From the NCBI RefSeq assembly GCF_004193775.1, contig NC_041010.1:39545562-39609561 (forward strand): 64,000 bases of DNA, written 5' to 3'. This document shows positions 1 to 12,149 of this stretch, piece by piece (the stretch's first letter is position 1; each line of letters starts with the position of its first letter). The notes under the pieces are model-generated. The model did no database searches. It was not told where the DNA came from and saw nothing but the letters and a program-made list of their open reading frames with translations. A program made the translations under genes and the position numbers. The stretch comes from Glycine soja (Eukaryota > Streptophyta > Magnoliopsida > Fabales > Fabaceae).

Positions 1-503
1 GTCGTTTGACCCAGTGAGCATACAGACTGGTGCAGGAATATTGTAATAATCACAATCTGTGCAGCAGGGCCTGCGCAAGTGATGGCTTGGCCTGCACTCA
101 TGTTTTGTTTAGACAAGGAGAAAAATAGAGAGGAAAGATAGAAATATAAGAGAAATAGAATATAAAAGATTGTTAATATACTTACTAAATAAACTTATCA
201 ATAACTACTTAGAAGAGAAGAAAACAAGAGTTGATATAATGTCACAAGAGAAAGATACACATAAAAATGAAATGAAAAATAATTAGAAGTATTGTTCAAC
301 CTTTTCATATTACAATTTTGTAGTGTGTACCATTAACACTATTGCAATCAGTGCATTGGGTTTGATCCAATAGCTACAAAGAAGCCATAAAGCGGGGACC
401 AATTCTTATTTATTTTAAGAAATAAAATACAAGTATCATTTGACATTTCTTAATTTAATGATAAGTAAACCTTATTTTACCTATAAACATAATCTATTTT
501 AAT
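1..503. other. Flank with no recognised gene
   Basis: No convincing coding region, RNA gene or repeat boundary is visible. The last part is the immediate downstream side of the minus-strand P450 exon that ends at 504. The sequence is AT-rich. Confidence 0.5.
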
Positions 504-1352
504 TTAGCCCTTTACAACTTCCCCAGCTAGCCGGCAAGTTGGTACAGCTAGCAAGTGATTACTTCTTGGAATTGTGAGGCCAAATTTCTCAGTCATGTCC
601 AAGTCATCAGGGGACATGCCTAATGGAAGCTCCCAATTGAAGCAATGCACCAATTGAGCTAGAACAATCTTAACAGTAGTTAGATCCAAATGAATTCCAG
701 GACATCCTCTACGACCAGAACCAAATGGTAAAAGTCTAAAGTCATATCCCCTCATGTCCACATTGCTATTGGCAAATCTTTCTGGATAAAACACCTCAGC
801 ATTATCTGACCAAACCTTAGGATCTCTCCCAATTGCCCATGCATTTACTATGATCCTTGACTTTTTCTTTATGCAATAGCCATCAATAGTAACATCTTCT
901 CTACACTCACGAGGTATTAGCAAAGGTGCAACCGGGTACAATCTTAGTGTTTCCTTCACCACTAAGTCCAAGTAAGGAAATTTTTCCATATCACTCTCCT
1001 CCACCTTTCTATTCATCCCCTCTACACATTCCAACTCATCTTGAAGTTTCTTCATCACACTTGGATGCTTTAGGAGTTCTGACATAGCCCATTCAATCGT
1101 TGTAGCAGATGTGTCAATTGCTGCGACAATCATAGTCATCATAATAGCTTTGATATTTGTTCTATCAAGAACATGACCATGTTCGTCCTGGGGATCCAGG
1201 GGTTGATGCATAAGCGCTAGGAATATGTTCACTAAGTCCTTCTGGCGTTGGCCTTTCTGTTCTCTATCAGAAGATTGTTCATGGTCTTTGATAATCTGCT
1301 CCAAGACTACGTCAAATGATTTACTTACTTTCTTTAATCGCCTTACTATTCC
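504..1352 (-). pseudogene. Cytochrome P450 (CYP71 clan), orphan second exon
   Basis: This is the C-terminal half of a P450, open for 282 codons from an AG acceptor at 1353-1354 (exon begins GGA ATA GTA) to TAA at 504-506. It contains the I-helix stretch AAIDTSATT, the K-helix KETLR, the PERF motif and the haem-binding loop [10 protein letters not shown] with its cysteine ligand, all intact. In the three complete genes of this window an exon 1 of about 225-230 codons (membrane anchor, proline hinge, C-helix WR) precedes this exon across one phase-0 intron. No such exon is found on the minus strand between 1352 and P450-B, which starts at 5988 in the opposite direction. The exon resembles P450-E most (PVAPLL, REDVTIDGY). 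I infer a truncated gene that cannot make a working enzyme alone. The frame has no stop, so either the truncation is recent or exon 1 was moved elsewhere. Confidence 0.75.
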
Positions 1353-1382
1353 CTGATGTGCCAGTGATTGAATAAGACACAT

Positions 1383-4300
1383 AATATCTCATTATTTCAG
1401 GGTAAGAACAATCATAAATGATAAATAGAGTGAATAATGAAAAGAGAGTCACATCCCAAAATTCAATCAGTAACGGAACTCATCCTTAATGATTGTCTAA
1501 TAGTTAGTTTGGATGTTAGTAAACCCTTACAAGAGAAGAACATAAAAAGAATCAAGAGGAGATAAAATGAATCATAAGTTAAAATTATGGCTAAAATATA
1601 TGTTTGGTCACTAAATTTTTAATTTCAGCTTGGTCTACTAAGTTAAAAAAACTTTCATTTTGATTTTTTATAGTGTCTATGTTAGACCAAAAATAGTTCT
1701 TTCATTTCTTACACTAACTGTGCTAATTTTGGCAGACATGACAAACACTCTCCGGCTTGGTATCTCTTTGGGAAGAGAATAAGTTGAATACTAACAAATT
1801 TAAATGGAAAAAGGGAAAGGTAGAATAAATGCCAAGGTGGAAGATAGTTTGCAGAGAACGCACATTGTTTGGTAAAGTGAAAACGAAAAGATAATTTTTT
1901 TAAATTAAAGTAAAATGTGGAAATATGAATATCATCTTATTCTATTATTATTTTTTTTTTCTCTACAAACGAACGGAGACTTAATGATACATATTACAAC
2001 CTAGAAATCGATTGGGTCTACTGTTCTAAATACCAAAAGAAAGAAATTTCCCTGTTTTGAGGGACCTTTTAGGTGCTCTTTGATTTATAAGCTTGTACTA
2101 TTAATGTATGTTTATTGCCGATTAAAAAAACCATGTGGTGTGAATACAGATACAAGCTTTTCATACACAGACTTAATTTCTCACATTTTTGGGTTCAGCA
2201 AGATGATCGAAACCACATCAGGTATATATTTTGCTTTCATATATTTTATTTTAGTAATTTTAATAATTATCTTGGATTCTTTATGTCATTTGCCGAAGTT
2301 TTAATCCCATAGCTTGCGATCATCATTTAACTCTAAGAAGATATTATTCCTTAAGGTTTGTCAGGTCAATGCAAGTTAAATCTTCCCATCTATTTCACAG
2401 TAGTCTAGAGTTCCAATTTTAGAAGCTCAAACAGGGTAAATTTCTGGCACAAATTAAATTTGCTTCTAACTAAAATATCTAATTTCTATCAAGTCAAACT
2501 TCTATGAAAAATGGGTGATACCAAGAGATATTTCAAACTTTGCTTCATTGTGCTAGTGATTTTCTAAGGTGTCATTTTGTAACAATTCTTTTGTTTTAAA
2601 TTTAAGAATTTATATTAGAGATATTAAAGTTTTACTTTGTAGCTATTATTTTAATTATATATTATTCAAACCAGTTCATGAAAATTAGTTAAGATATGTT
2701 TTTGAAGAAAATGAAATAAATCAATATCTAATTAATTTAAATTTCTGTATATTGTCTTGGTCATTTATACAAGATATATTTTAGTGGTGTACTCTATTTC
2801 TTTTCACGTATTTTTTTTTTCTCTTAACATAATTTATTACAAAGTAGGATGTTCAATTTCTTTCTACCGGCTTATTAATCAATAATTTCTCTGTAAATCA
2901 TGAGGTATCCGTGTGTTATTATATATTCTGTTTTTCTTTGTAAATCATATTTTGATAACAGAGTATCGTTTTAAATTGGTGATGTGTTTCATTATTTGCA
3001 AAGGGTACACTGAAGTAATTGTAGTCATATCAGAAAACACCAAAGCATGTGCCTCTAAAGAGGATTGTGGCAGAGACATGATTACTTCAATTTAATTTGT
3101 CCTTATTTTCTAATTTTTAATTTCTAATTTTGAGTGTTTTGGTGATCAGTGATTTTGCTCCTTTTTTACAAAAGGATGTAGATTTCTATGTGATTTACTC
3201 TGACTTGATTAATTCATTGTAAGTATATTCTTTAGCCTTGATTTACTTGAACTCTTTTGTCTTATTTTTTTTTAATTGATTAACCATTAAGAAAATTCAT
3301 TTAATTGTTAATTTTTTTATTTCTTTCGTTTAATTTTCTGTTAATTAAGTTAAATATTAAGAATGAATTTGTCGTGAATTATATAGTATTTTTGAGTAAA
3401 ATGATCACAAATTGTTACTTACTTTGTAATCCTAATGATTAATTTTAATTGTCAGTGTGACGATTTTTAAATTTTCAGAAATAGTTTTTAATTGTCGTAA
3501 CCGTGAATATGACTCTTGTCCAGTACTATCTGACAAATGAACTCATAGTGTTTTCTTTGAAAGGCAATTGAATTAATATGTTGAGAAGATATTATTCAAG
3601 AAGTGGCGGCTTTGTGCGAGATGCATGTCTGTCGCTTTTTTACTGGTCCAGGAAGGTTTGATTATGATATGACTAATAGTTAAGTCTCTCTCTTTCACGC
3701 GCTCGTGTTCCTATTTGGTACATGTATCCATTCAATGGAGTATCTATGCTTTTATAAGAATCTACCCCTACTCTGGTAAAATAACCTTGAAACATGTATT
3801 TATATTAAAAATAAATTAATTAATATTATAATATATTTTGTATATAATAAGAGCATTCTAGTAATTTCAAATTACCAAAATCAACATAATTTTTTTTATA
3901 CCACCAAAATTTACATGTATGAATACTTTGCCATCCACCCCTATTCTATTAATAAGTGGATAAACATTAAGCTATTTATTCTTAACTAGTATAGGGTCTT
4001 ACCGACAGATATCTTTAAGTGCGATTGTTTTTTTGGCCACCCTTAGATTCGACAAATTTCATGGCAACTCACCCTGAGTAATTGTTTTGATCATAAAACA
4101 GCTCTAAATGATTATAAGAGAACTAATCAGATGTGTGTGTCTTGCCTTAAGGTTTTGATCCCGTGGGTATATGTCCTTGGTTAGTGTCTATAGGTCCAGA
4201 TTTTGTGGAAGTGGGCGAAGGTGCTGCCTTGATATTAGGATGATCAACGTTTTGAACTTCTAATAAGACCACGTTGGTGACCTAAGTTGGTTTAGATTAA

Positions 4301-5029
4301 AATTTTAATTAAGAAAAAAAACTAAATTTCATCAAATCAATCTTTACCTTGGACTAAATTGGTGACACAACAATTAGTTTTAAGAACTAATTTGGTGACA
4401 AAATATTTGAAAGACTAATGTAGTTGTGATGAAAATAATAATTTAAAATTATCAAACAAATATAAATATAACTATTAAATAATAATAAAATTATATGTAA
4501 AAGATAAGAATCAAATTAATAATGTAAAAATAGATTAAAGCTTGATATACACGAACATCAATTTTATTTTAGACATTCTCAACTCCCAAAGTCCCAGCAA
4601 TCTCTCTTGACTTTTGCAACAGGAAATTGTGCCCACGTCAAGGCGTCGGCTAAGAACTTGTGATGATTTTTTTTAGTGATTAATTAAATTTTTAATTTCT
4701 AAACTTTTTAAAATTTTAAATTTTAATCCTTGAATAAAATTATAACCGATCAAAATGCTTAAAATTTATTTTCTCGTTACAACTTTTAATCCTTGGCATT
4801 AGTATGTATTGTTAAATGATGATGTGATAGTCTATAAATTTTCACATGTTATTTTTTTAATGGTTCATTTTTTTGTTGATTAAAATTGGCTAAATTTGAG
4901 ACTTTATTGAAAGATATTAAACCCGAAAATCTTTATGGTTCATTTTTCTCATACCTTTTTGATGACGGAAAGAACTTGTGATACAGCTATTGCTATATCT
5001 TAACTTTGCGTGCAGGGAAATTTTTTTTA
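1383..5029. other. AT-rich intergenic region
   Basis: About 3.6 kb without a gene I can support. Short open frames here (for example around 2080-2310 and 2913-3095) have no family resemblance and lie in T-rich sequence. The stretch 1595-1745 reads like the dispersed legume repeats with alternating T-rich and A-rich arms, but I could not define its ends. Confidence 0.4.
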
Positions 5030-5100
5030 ATTTTTTAATTCCCACCTCCAAAGTATTGATTTCATTTAACAATCTTACTCTTGTGGACCACGGTTAACAA
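5030..5100 (+). promoter_or_regulatory. Conserved distal promoter block of the P450 genes
   Basis: A block of about 60 bp with the pieces CCACCTCCAAAG, TTCATTTAACAATCTTA and TTGTGGACCACGGTTAAC recurs, in the orientation of the gene, upstream of P450-D (minus strand, 15455-15530) and upstream of the P450 relic (minus strand, 16036-16100). Conservation across three paralog upstream regions suggests an ancestral promoter segment. The bound factor is unknown. Here it lies about 890 bp from the ATG instead of 205-280 bp. Confidence 0.55.
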
Positions 5101-5104
5101 CTCA

Positions 5105-5690
5105 ATCTTTTATTTAAGATTTAATTACTTATTTGTTTGTTGTTTATAGTTTTATTATTTATATCTTTTAGTTTTTATAATTTTAAAGTGATTTTTTATT
5201 TTTTATAATTTAAATTTTAATTCTTTTGTAGTTTATGTAACTTGAATATGATATTTTTTAGTCTTTATAATTTATATTTTTAATTTTTTTTTAGTTTTTA
5301 TAATTTGAAAATGATATTTTCAATTTTTATACTTTATATTTTAATTTTCTTTTAATTTTTATTATAAAATATGAGTAATATTATCCATTTTAATTAACTA
5401 TAAAAATAATAACAAATAATTTCTAACTAATAAATTACAAGATAATTTATAATAAAAAATAATTGATAATTTATAACTAATTTGAAACTAATTATTTTTA
5501 TATGTTTTTTTATAATAAGAATTAAAAAATAATTAAAATATAAATTATAAAAACTAAAAAATTATTTTAGATTAAAAAAAATTAAAATACAAATTATAAA
5601 AATTAAAAAGATTACTCTTAAATTATAAAGATTAAAAAAAATTAAAATATAAATTATAAAAATTAAAAAATTACTTTCAGATAAGATTAT
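5105..5690. repeat. AT-rich foldback (inverted-repeat) insertion in the P450-B promoter
   Basis: The left part (about 5120-5390) is built of TTTTTATAATTT-like units and the right part (about 5400-5685) of AATTATAAAAATTAAAA-like units, so the two halves are approximate reverse complements and could form a long hairpin. No coding sequence is present. It sits between the conserved distal promoter block and the TATA region of P450-B, and its length roughly accounts for the extra spacing seen relative to P450-D. I read it as a decayed MITE or foldback insertion. Terminal repeats and a target duplication are not clear. Confidence 0.5.
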
Positions 5691-5917
5691 AGATAAGAAG
5701 GAATGTTTATTTAATTATCTTTTCTGTCCTTATCTGAACCCCCAGTGTGGATCATGTGGCTACTATTAACTCGTATATTCTCAACGGATGGAGGTTTAAT
5801 TTTTTCCGTCCTTCATAAAATTTTGCTTGGTGGGAAGTATCCTTTTTAGAGGAAGTTATTCTGAGACACCCAACAAACATATACTCTATATTGTTAAAAG
5901 AAAAAATCTCTGACATC

Positions 5918-5928
5918 ATTATATAAAT
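5918..5928 (+). promoter_or_regulatory. TATA box of P450-B
   Basis: TTATATAAAT lies about 60-70 bp upstream of the ATG at 5988. The context (ATCTCTgACATCATT then TATATAAATgCC) matches the equivalent place upstream of P450-D on the other strand, which supports it as the core promoter. Confidence 0.6.
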
Positions 5929-5987
5929 GCCATATTGGTGTATAAGACCCAAACCATTCTCATTTTCCATCAAGCAAACGATAAGAA

Positions 5988-7877
5988 ATGTTATCAGAAA
6001 CATTGGCCATCCCTGCAGTACTCCTTGTAATACTCATTTTGATTCTATCCTCTGTCTTGTTCCATCTTCAAGATGAAAGAACAAATCCACCAGGTCCTAA
6101 ACCCCTCCCAATTATTGGTAACCTTCACATGCTGGGGAAACTCCCACATCGTTCCCTTCAAGCCCTTGCCAAAAATTATGGACCCATAATGTTCATAAAG
6201 TTGGGACAAGTCCCAACCGTTGTAGTTTCCTCCCCTGAAACTGCAGAGCTATTCCTCAAAACCCATGACACTATCTTTGCTAGCAGGCCAAAAACTCTAG
6301 CTTCAGAATACATGTCTTATGGAAGTAAGGGCCTAGCGTTCTCTGAGTATGGACCCTATTGGCGTAACGTGAAAAAGTTGTGCACCACACAACTTCTGAG
6401 TGCATCAAAGGTCGAGATGTTCGCTCCATTGAGGAGGGAGGAGTTAGGAGTATTTGTGAAGTCACTCGAAAAAGCAGCAGCCTCACGTGATGTTGTGAAT
6501 CTGAGTGAACAGGTTGGGGAGCTTATATCGAATATTGTGTGTAGAATGATACTTGGCCGCAGTAAGGATGATAGATTCGACCTAAAGGGGCTTGCTCGTG
6601 AGGTTCTGCGTTTGACTGGAGTGTTCAATATTGCAGATTATGTTCCTTGGACAGGCTTCTTGGATCTTCAGGTATGAGCTTCAACTACATGATCTTATTT
6701 AATCCCTTCTTATACCTTTCATCAAAGTGCTACTTTCCCTTCTAAATATATAGTCCCTTAAGTAATAAAATTGATTAAGCACTTCTTGTAAAATAGTATT
6801 GAATGTTTGCAAACTCGTGATTAACTTACCCCTTAATGGGTATTTTTTTTAAAAATCTACCGCCATTTGTTAATATTGAAAAAGAATTGTCCCCTTTGGA
6901 TAAAAAACCGTAAGTGGTTAGGCTATATTAACACATGAAGCATAGTAAATATTGTTGGATTTTTTTACTTGGATTGTACATTTGTGTGAAGTTTATTACT
7001 ACTATATATGCCACTTAATCATTTAGAAAATCTACAACAGGGACTAAAAGGAAAAATGAAGAAAATGAGTAAGGCATTTGACGAAGTGTTTGAACAAATC
7101 ATAAAAGACCATGAAGATCCTTCTGCAAGCAACAAGAATAGTGTGCACTCTGAAGATTTTGTGGACATACTGCTATCACATATGCACCAAGCTGTGAATC
7201 AGCAAGAGCAGAAATATGTCATTGGTAGAACTAATATCAAGGCAATTATATTAGATATGATTGCAGGGTCATTTGACACATCAGCTGTTGCAGTTGAATG
7301 GGCTATGTCGGAACTCTTAAGGAACCCAAGTGATATGAAGAAACTTCAAGAAGAGTTAAATAATGTAGTGGGGGAAAATAAACTAGTGGAGGAGTCTGAC
7401 TTGTCAAAGTTGCCTTATTTGAACATGGTAGTAAAGGAGACCTTAAGGTTATATCCGGCTGGACCCTTGCTAGTGCCTCGCGAGTCCCTAGAAGATATAA
7501 CTATTAATGGTTATCACATAAAGAAGAAGACAAGAATTTTAGTCAATGCATGGGCCATTGGACGAGACCCTAAAGTTTGGTCAGATAATGCTGATATGTT
7601 TTGTCCAGAGAGGTTTGTGAATAGCAATGTAGACATTAGAGGACATGACTTTCAACTTTTACCATTTGGTTCTGGTCGAAGAGGATGTCCTGGGATTCAA
7701 TTGGGTCTGACCACATTTGGCCTTGTTTTGGCTCAATTAGTGCATTGCTTCAATTGGGAGCTTCCATTTGGTGTGTCTCCTGATGACTTAGATATGAGTG
7801 AGATATTTGGCCTTTCACTACCAAGAAGCAAGCCCTTGCTAGCTATACCAACTTATCGCCTATTTATCAAAGCTTAA
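5988..7877 (+). CDS. Cytochrome P450 monooxygenase, CYP71 clan (CYP736A-like), P450-B
   Basis: Exons 5988-6671 and 7041-7877 are joined by a 369-bp phase-0 intron (CAG|gtatga ... acaacag|GGA) and give about 506 residues, normal for A-type plant P450s. Visible features in order are an N-terminal hydrophobic anchor (residues about 5-26), a proline hinge NPPGPKPLP (33-41), the C-helix WR in exon 1, the I-helix oxygen-activation stretch AGSFDTS (about 303-309), the K-helix KETLR (about 360-364), CPERF, and the haem loop [10 protein letters not shown] with the axial cysteine at about 444. The family uses NADPH and O2, with electrons from P450 reductase, on the cytosolic face of the ER. The substrate cannot be told from sequence. 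All diagnostic motifs are present and the frame is open, so I call it functional. A partial tandem duplicate follows, and P450-D and P450-E lie further on in the opposite orientation. CYP736A is my best subfamily guess by overall resemblance; CYP71-type names such as 71AU are also used for such proteins. Confidence 0.9.
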
Positions 7878-8460
7878 CTAAGGGTCCTTTCGATTGAGTA
7901 GAAAAAAATAAAATAAAGATCAAATGGTTCATTTATCTTTAGAAAAATTCATTTTAGTTCTTTATCTTTTTAAATTGCCTGCTTAGGATTGGTGAGCTTC
8001 TTATTGCAGGAATTAGGATGGATCTAGATGTTTATGTCTGAGTCATTGTAAAATCAATAATGTATTTATATATTGATTCTACTCAGATCTTCAAATCAGA
8101 GGTTTTGACTTTTTAGATCTTCTCTCTGGAGGCTTCTTCATATTTACTTCTCTACATGTTTAGAGTTTCTCATGTATGTTGGCATACGACCAAGTCTATA
8201 GCTTTTACTTTTTATCTTTTAATAATATGAAATGGAAGTGGGCCGGCATTCGGATATTTACTTATGGTCTGAGTATCTCTTTTTGATCTTGGTTGTTCCC
8301 TTGGTGTTGATTCATGATATGATATTGGACTTGTTCCTTTATCATTCTTTTAATAAGTGACATTTTTAATTCAATTTTATGAATAAATATTATTAAAATG
8401 AGTGACTGTGATATAACATACAGTAATATTTTTGTCCTTATCTCAAAAAAATATGAATTG

Positions 8461-9322
8461 AATCCTTAATGGGTATTTTTTTTAAAAAAATCTACCGCCA
8501 TTTGTTAATATTGAAAAAGAATTATCCCCTTTGGATACAAAACCGTGAGTGGTTAGGCTATATTAACACATGAAGCATAGTAAATATTGTTGGATTTTTT
8601 TTACTTGTACATTTGTGTGAAATGTTAGGAAGTTTCACATCGAATGACTCAATCCTTGAGGTAGAGCTTATATATTTGTTGGATAATTTCACTTGATGCT
8701 AATTGGTTTTAAGATGAAATCTAATATGGTATGTCCGTCTTAATTTTCTCTCCTATGTCAGCGGCATTTGTGTGAAGTGAATATCTCTGAATATTTTCTT
8801 TCTTTCTTTTGTTTGACACAAGTTATGAGTGAAAACAGTTGAGACGCAGTTGTTAATAATAGATTATTGAGAGAAATGGGTAAAAGAAATTTTCACCCAA
8901 GATTTAATAATTGATCTATTCTTAGTTAGACAACTTCACTTAGTGCTAATTGGTTTTAAGATGAAATCTAACATAAAATTTTAGTCAATGCATGGGCCAT
9001 TGGACGAGACCCTAAAGTTTGGTCAGATAATGCTGATATGTTTTGTCCAGAGAGGTTTGTGAATAGCAATGTAGACATTAGAGGACATGACTTTCAACTT
9101 TTACCATTTGGTTCTGGTCGAAGAGGATGTCCTGGGATTCAATTGGGTCTGACCACATTTGGCCTTGTTTTGGCTCAATTAGTGCATTGCTTCAATTGGG
9201 AGCTTCCATTTGGTGTGTCTCCTGATGACTTAGATATGAGTGAGAGATTTGGCCTTTCACTACCAAGAAGCAAGCCCTTGCTAGCTATACCAACTTATCG
9301 CCTATTTATCAAAGGTAAGTAA
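8461..9322 (+). pseudogene. Partial duplicate of P450-B (intron plus C-terminal end)
   Basis: The segment 8462-8620 repeats the P450-B intron. About 8977-9322 repeats the last 113 or so codons with very few changes, including [15 protein letters not shown] and the haem loop [10 protein letters not shown]. The part of exon 2 carrying the I-helix and K-helix is missing and is replaced by 8621-8973, which looks like a small LTR-type element. Exon 1 was never included in the duplicated unit. The last codons differ (stop shifted by two residues). It lacks a start, a membrane anchor and the oxygen-binding helix, so it cannot encode a P450. The high identity to P450-B suggests recent origin or gene conversion. 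Confidence 0.85.
8623..8973 (+). mobile_element. TRIM-like miniature LTR element (decayed)
   Basis: The left unit 8623-8726 begins TGTTAGGAAGTTTCACATCG and ends GCTAATTGGTTTTAAGATGA then AATCTAATA. It is followed at 8727 by TGGTATGTCC, which resembles an initiator-tRNA-Met primer site. The right end 8943-8973 repeats the same GCTAATTGG...AATCTAACA terminus. The TG...CA ends, about 100-bp repeat size and lack of coding capacity fit a terminal-repeat retrotransposon in miniature. The start of the right repeat is too diverged to place, and no target duplication is clear. Confidence 0.45.
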
Positions 9323-10478
9323 GGGTCCTTTCGATTGAGTAGAAAAAAATAAAATGAAGATCAAATGGTTCATTTATATTTGGAAAAATTCATTTTAGTT
9401 CTTTATCTTTTTAAATTGGTTCAAAATGGTCCTTTTATCGTTTAAAGTTAACGTCATTAATGATATTCAAATATTGATAGCTAAATGGCTTATTTATCAA
9501 AGCGTAAGTAATGGTCCGTTTGGTAGAGTAGAAAATAATAAAATAAAGATCAAATGGTTCATTTATCTTTGGAAAAGTTCATTTTGGTTCTTTATTTTTT
9601 TAAATTGGTTCAAAATGATTCTTCTATGAGTTTGAAGTTAACGTCATTAATGATATTCAAATATTGATAGCTAAAAATCATCACAAAATAAAAAATCCCA
9701 TTATTCCTAAACTGTCATAGCTCTTTCTCCCTCTTTAGAATCATTAATCTTCTCTCAAAGGCCAAAACTTTTAGCATCTTACCCTTCCTTATCAACTTCC
9801 TCTCTTTCCATAATCAAATTTGTCCTCATCATTTTGCTTTCCAATCTTTCCCAAGTGGATCCTCTCTACACCAAGCAAATCTCAAAAGGCAATGAGAGTG
9901 TCACAAATTTTGCTCATTACATACCTAAACAGACGTGATTACTCCTTTACCCTCATCGCCAGTGCATGTAGTATCCTCCATGTCGTGCACGACAACAAGA
10001 TTACCTCCAATAGGATCACTAAATCCACTGATCCATCACGTTGTTCACTCAAATTTGATTATGATTTATGATTTACATATGTAATTGTAGGATTTTGGAT
10101 CCAAAAAAGGATTAGAGTTGTGAAGGATGAAATTAATTTATCAACAAAGTGTATTTTGAATCCTTCTTATTTTTTTCATTTTATGACAGCCTTTAATTGT
10201 TGGTATTTAAATATCATTAATGGAGTTAATTTCAAATTAACAAAATGATTATTTTGAACCTTTTTAGAAAGATAAAGTTACAAAATGAATTTTTTAAAAG
10301 ATAAATAACTAAAATAAAAAAATAAAAGATAAAAAATCAAATAAATTATTTGACCTAAAATAAAAATTAATTGAAATGAAAATTTTGAATTAAAGTAAAA
10401 TATAAAAATCTGAATCTCACCTCATTTTATTATTCACTAATTTTTTTTTTCTCTTTCCATACAAACCGACGGATCCTA
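9318..10478. mobile_element. Non-autonomous TIR-type DNA element
   Basis: The left arm (about 9330-9480) and the right arm (about 10195-10476) are long imperfect reverse complements, for example AAATTGGTTCAAAATGGTCC on the left and its complement near 10255-10275, and AACGTCATTAATGATATTCAA against TATCATTAATGGAGTTAA. The left arm is duplicated internally (9330-9480 and 9510-9675). The outer ends agree roughly (GGGTCCTTTCGATTGAG and GGATCCGTCGGTTTGTAT). The first 95 bp also remain at 7880-7975 after P450-B, so insertion preceded the tandem duplication. An open frame at 9820-10071 has no recognised family. Confidence 0.5.
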
Positions 10479-11129
10479 AAAAGGTTTGGAACCTATAATT
10501 AAAGTGGCAAGTTATTTTAGTGAAAAAATTTCATCAACAAATTAATTTTGGCTGCTTAGGATTGGTGAGCTTCTTATTGCAGGAATTAGGATGGATCTAG
10601 ATGTTTCTGTCCGAGTCATTGTAAAATCAATAATGTATTTATATATTGATTTTATTCCCAATTATGGTCTTCGATAATATGCCACCGACAATAAAAAAAG
10701 CCTCATCCACGTGTTGTGTAGCAGTGTTCCATGTGATTTAGATTTGGAATAGTTTACCCCAATGGGTCTACTCAGATCTTCAAATCAGAGGTTTTGACTT
10801 TTTAGATCTTCTCTCTGGAGGCTTCTTCATATTTACTTCTCTACATGTTTAGAGTTTCTCATGTATGTTGGCATACGACCAAGTCTATAGCTTTTACTTT
10901 TTATCTTTTAATAATATGAAATGGAAGTGGGCTGGCCTTCGGATATTTACTTATGATCTAAGTATCTCTTTTTGATCTTGGTTGTTCCCTTGGTGTTGAT
11001 TCATGATATGATATTGGACTTGTTCCTTTATCATTCTTTTTATTAAGTAACATTTTTACTTCAATTTTATGAATAAATATTATTAAAATGAGTGACTGTG
11101 ATATAACATACAGTAATATTTTTTTAATG

Positions 11130-12149
11130 GCTGCTATTAAAACAAAATCCTTTAATCGGGATTCATCAAAGACCCATATATCTTGTTTAATATTACAGTT
11201 GTTAATTAATAGCACTTTGATAATAAACCGGCATCTTTAAATATTACTCCCTAACATTTATGTTTTTTTAATTAAGAAGAGTAATAAATAATTTAATTAA
11301 TAAAATAATTTCACTAAATTAACAAAGTTTACCTATTGAATTAACAATAAAATTTTAAAAATTTAGAGAGATTAATATGGGATGAAAAATTTTAGAGCGA
11401 CCAATTTTAAATTTCATATAATTCAGAGGGACTAAAAATATATTTTATTCATTATTTATTTATGAAAAAACTAGAATAAAAATTTAACGATCCATTAACA
11501 ATTTAAAACATCGAAACACCACTTAATATGAAACCTTATTTTGAGTTTAAATATCACTTATTTTAAGATGTATTAAAATCTATTTTTAACGTATTAGATT
11601 TTAAAAGAGTTTTACTTACATTAATTTAAGGATAAAATAAATGTTAGATTAGAAGAATTAATTTCTCCTACGGATAAAATTTCCGACTCCACTACTGCTC
11701 TCATATGTTTGTATATACAGGTTCTTCGGCCAGTCAAAAAATATGAATTGAATCCAATTATCGAAAACGAACTTTTAAACACTAGCCCAATAGTACATAT
11801 ATATTAAAAAAATATACTAGTCCAATAGACACCCAATTATTAAAGAGTAAAATACCTTTTTTCTGGAAAATATTTAAATTTTAATTTTTTTAAAAAAATA
11901 TAAAATTTAATTAAAATATATTAATAGTGTAAATATTTTTGTTTACGCTTTTTTTATAATGTATTTGTATAGATTAAAATTTTATAAGACATGTCCCAAT
12001 GTAAAATTATTTGAACATATATTAATAATCATAATTATTTTATATATATAAATTATATACATATCTAACACATTTATAAAATTAAAAAATAATTGATAAA
12101 ATTTTAAAGTAAAAATTTAATATGTGAGCATTTTAAAACTAATGAAATT
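11130..12149. other. AT-rich intergenic region
   Basis: No gene is visible. Most of it is low-complexity A/T-rich sequence. The piece around 11738-11757 is the right end of the duplicated unit described above. Confidence 0.4.

Larger units (their letters stand above)
6832..11750 (+). repeat. Direct tandem duplication of the 3' part of P450-B and its flank
   Basis: Copy 1 runs from within the P450-B intron (about 6832) to 8460. Copy 2 starts at 8461 with the same intron text (TTAATGGGTATTTTTT) and runs to about 11750. Matching segments are intron 6833-6988 with 8462-8620, exon end and 3' flank 7532-7975 with 8977-9418, and downstream flank 7976-8433 with 10550-11125. Both copies end in AAAAAATATGAATTGAATCC (8442-8460 and about 11738-11757). 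The copies then diverged: copy 1 lost the element interior and two flank pieces, and copy 2 lost the first part of exon 2. Confidence 0.8.

Noticed and set aside
2913..3095. Small open frame with a hydrophobic start and two cysteines, somewhat like a secreted nodule peptide
   Set aside because: Only two cysteines, no clear signal cleavage site, no intron structure of that family, and it lies in T-rich DNA where such frames arise by chance.
9820..10071. 83-codon open frame within the TIR element
   Set aside because: No family resemblance; it may be captured or random sequence.
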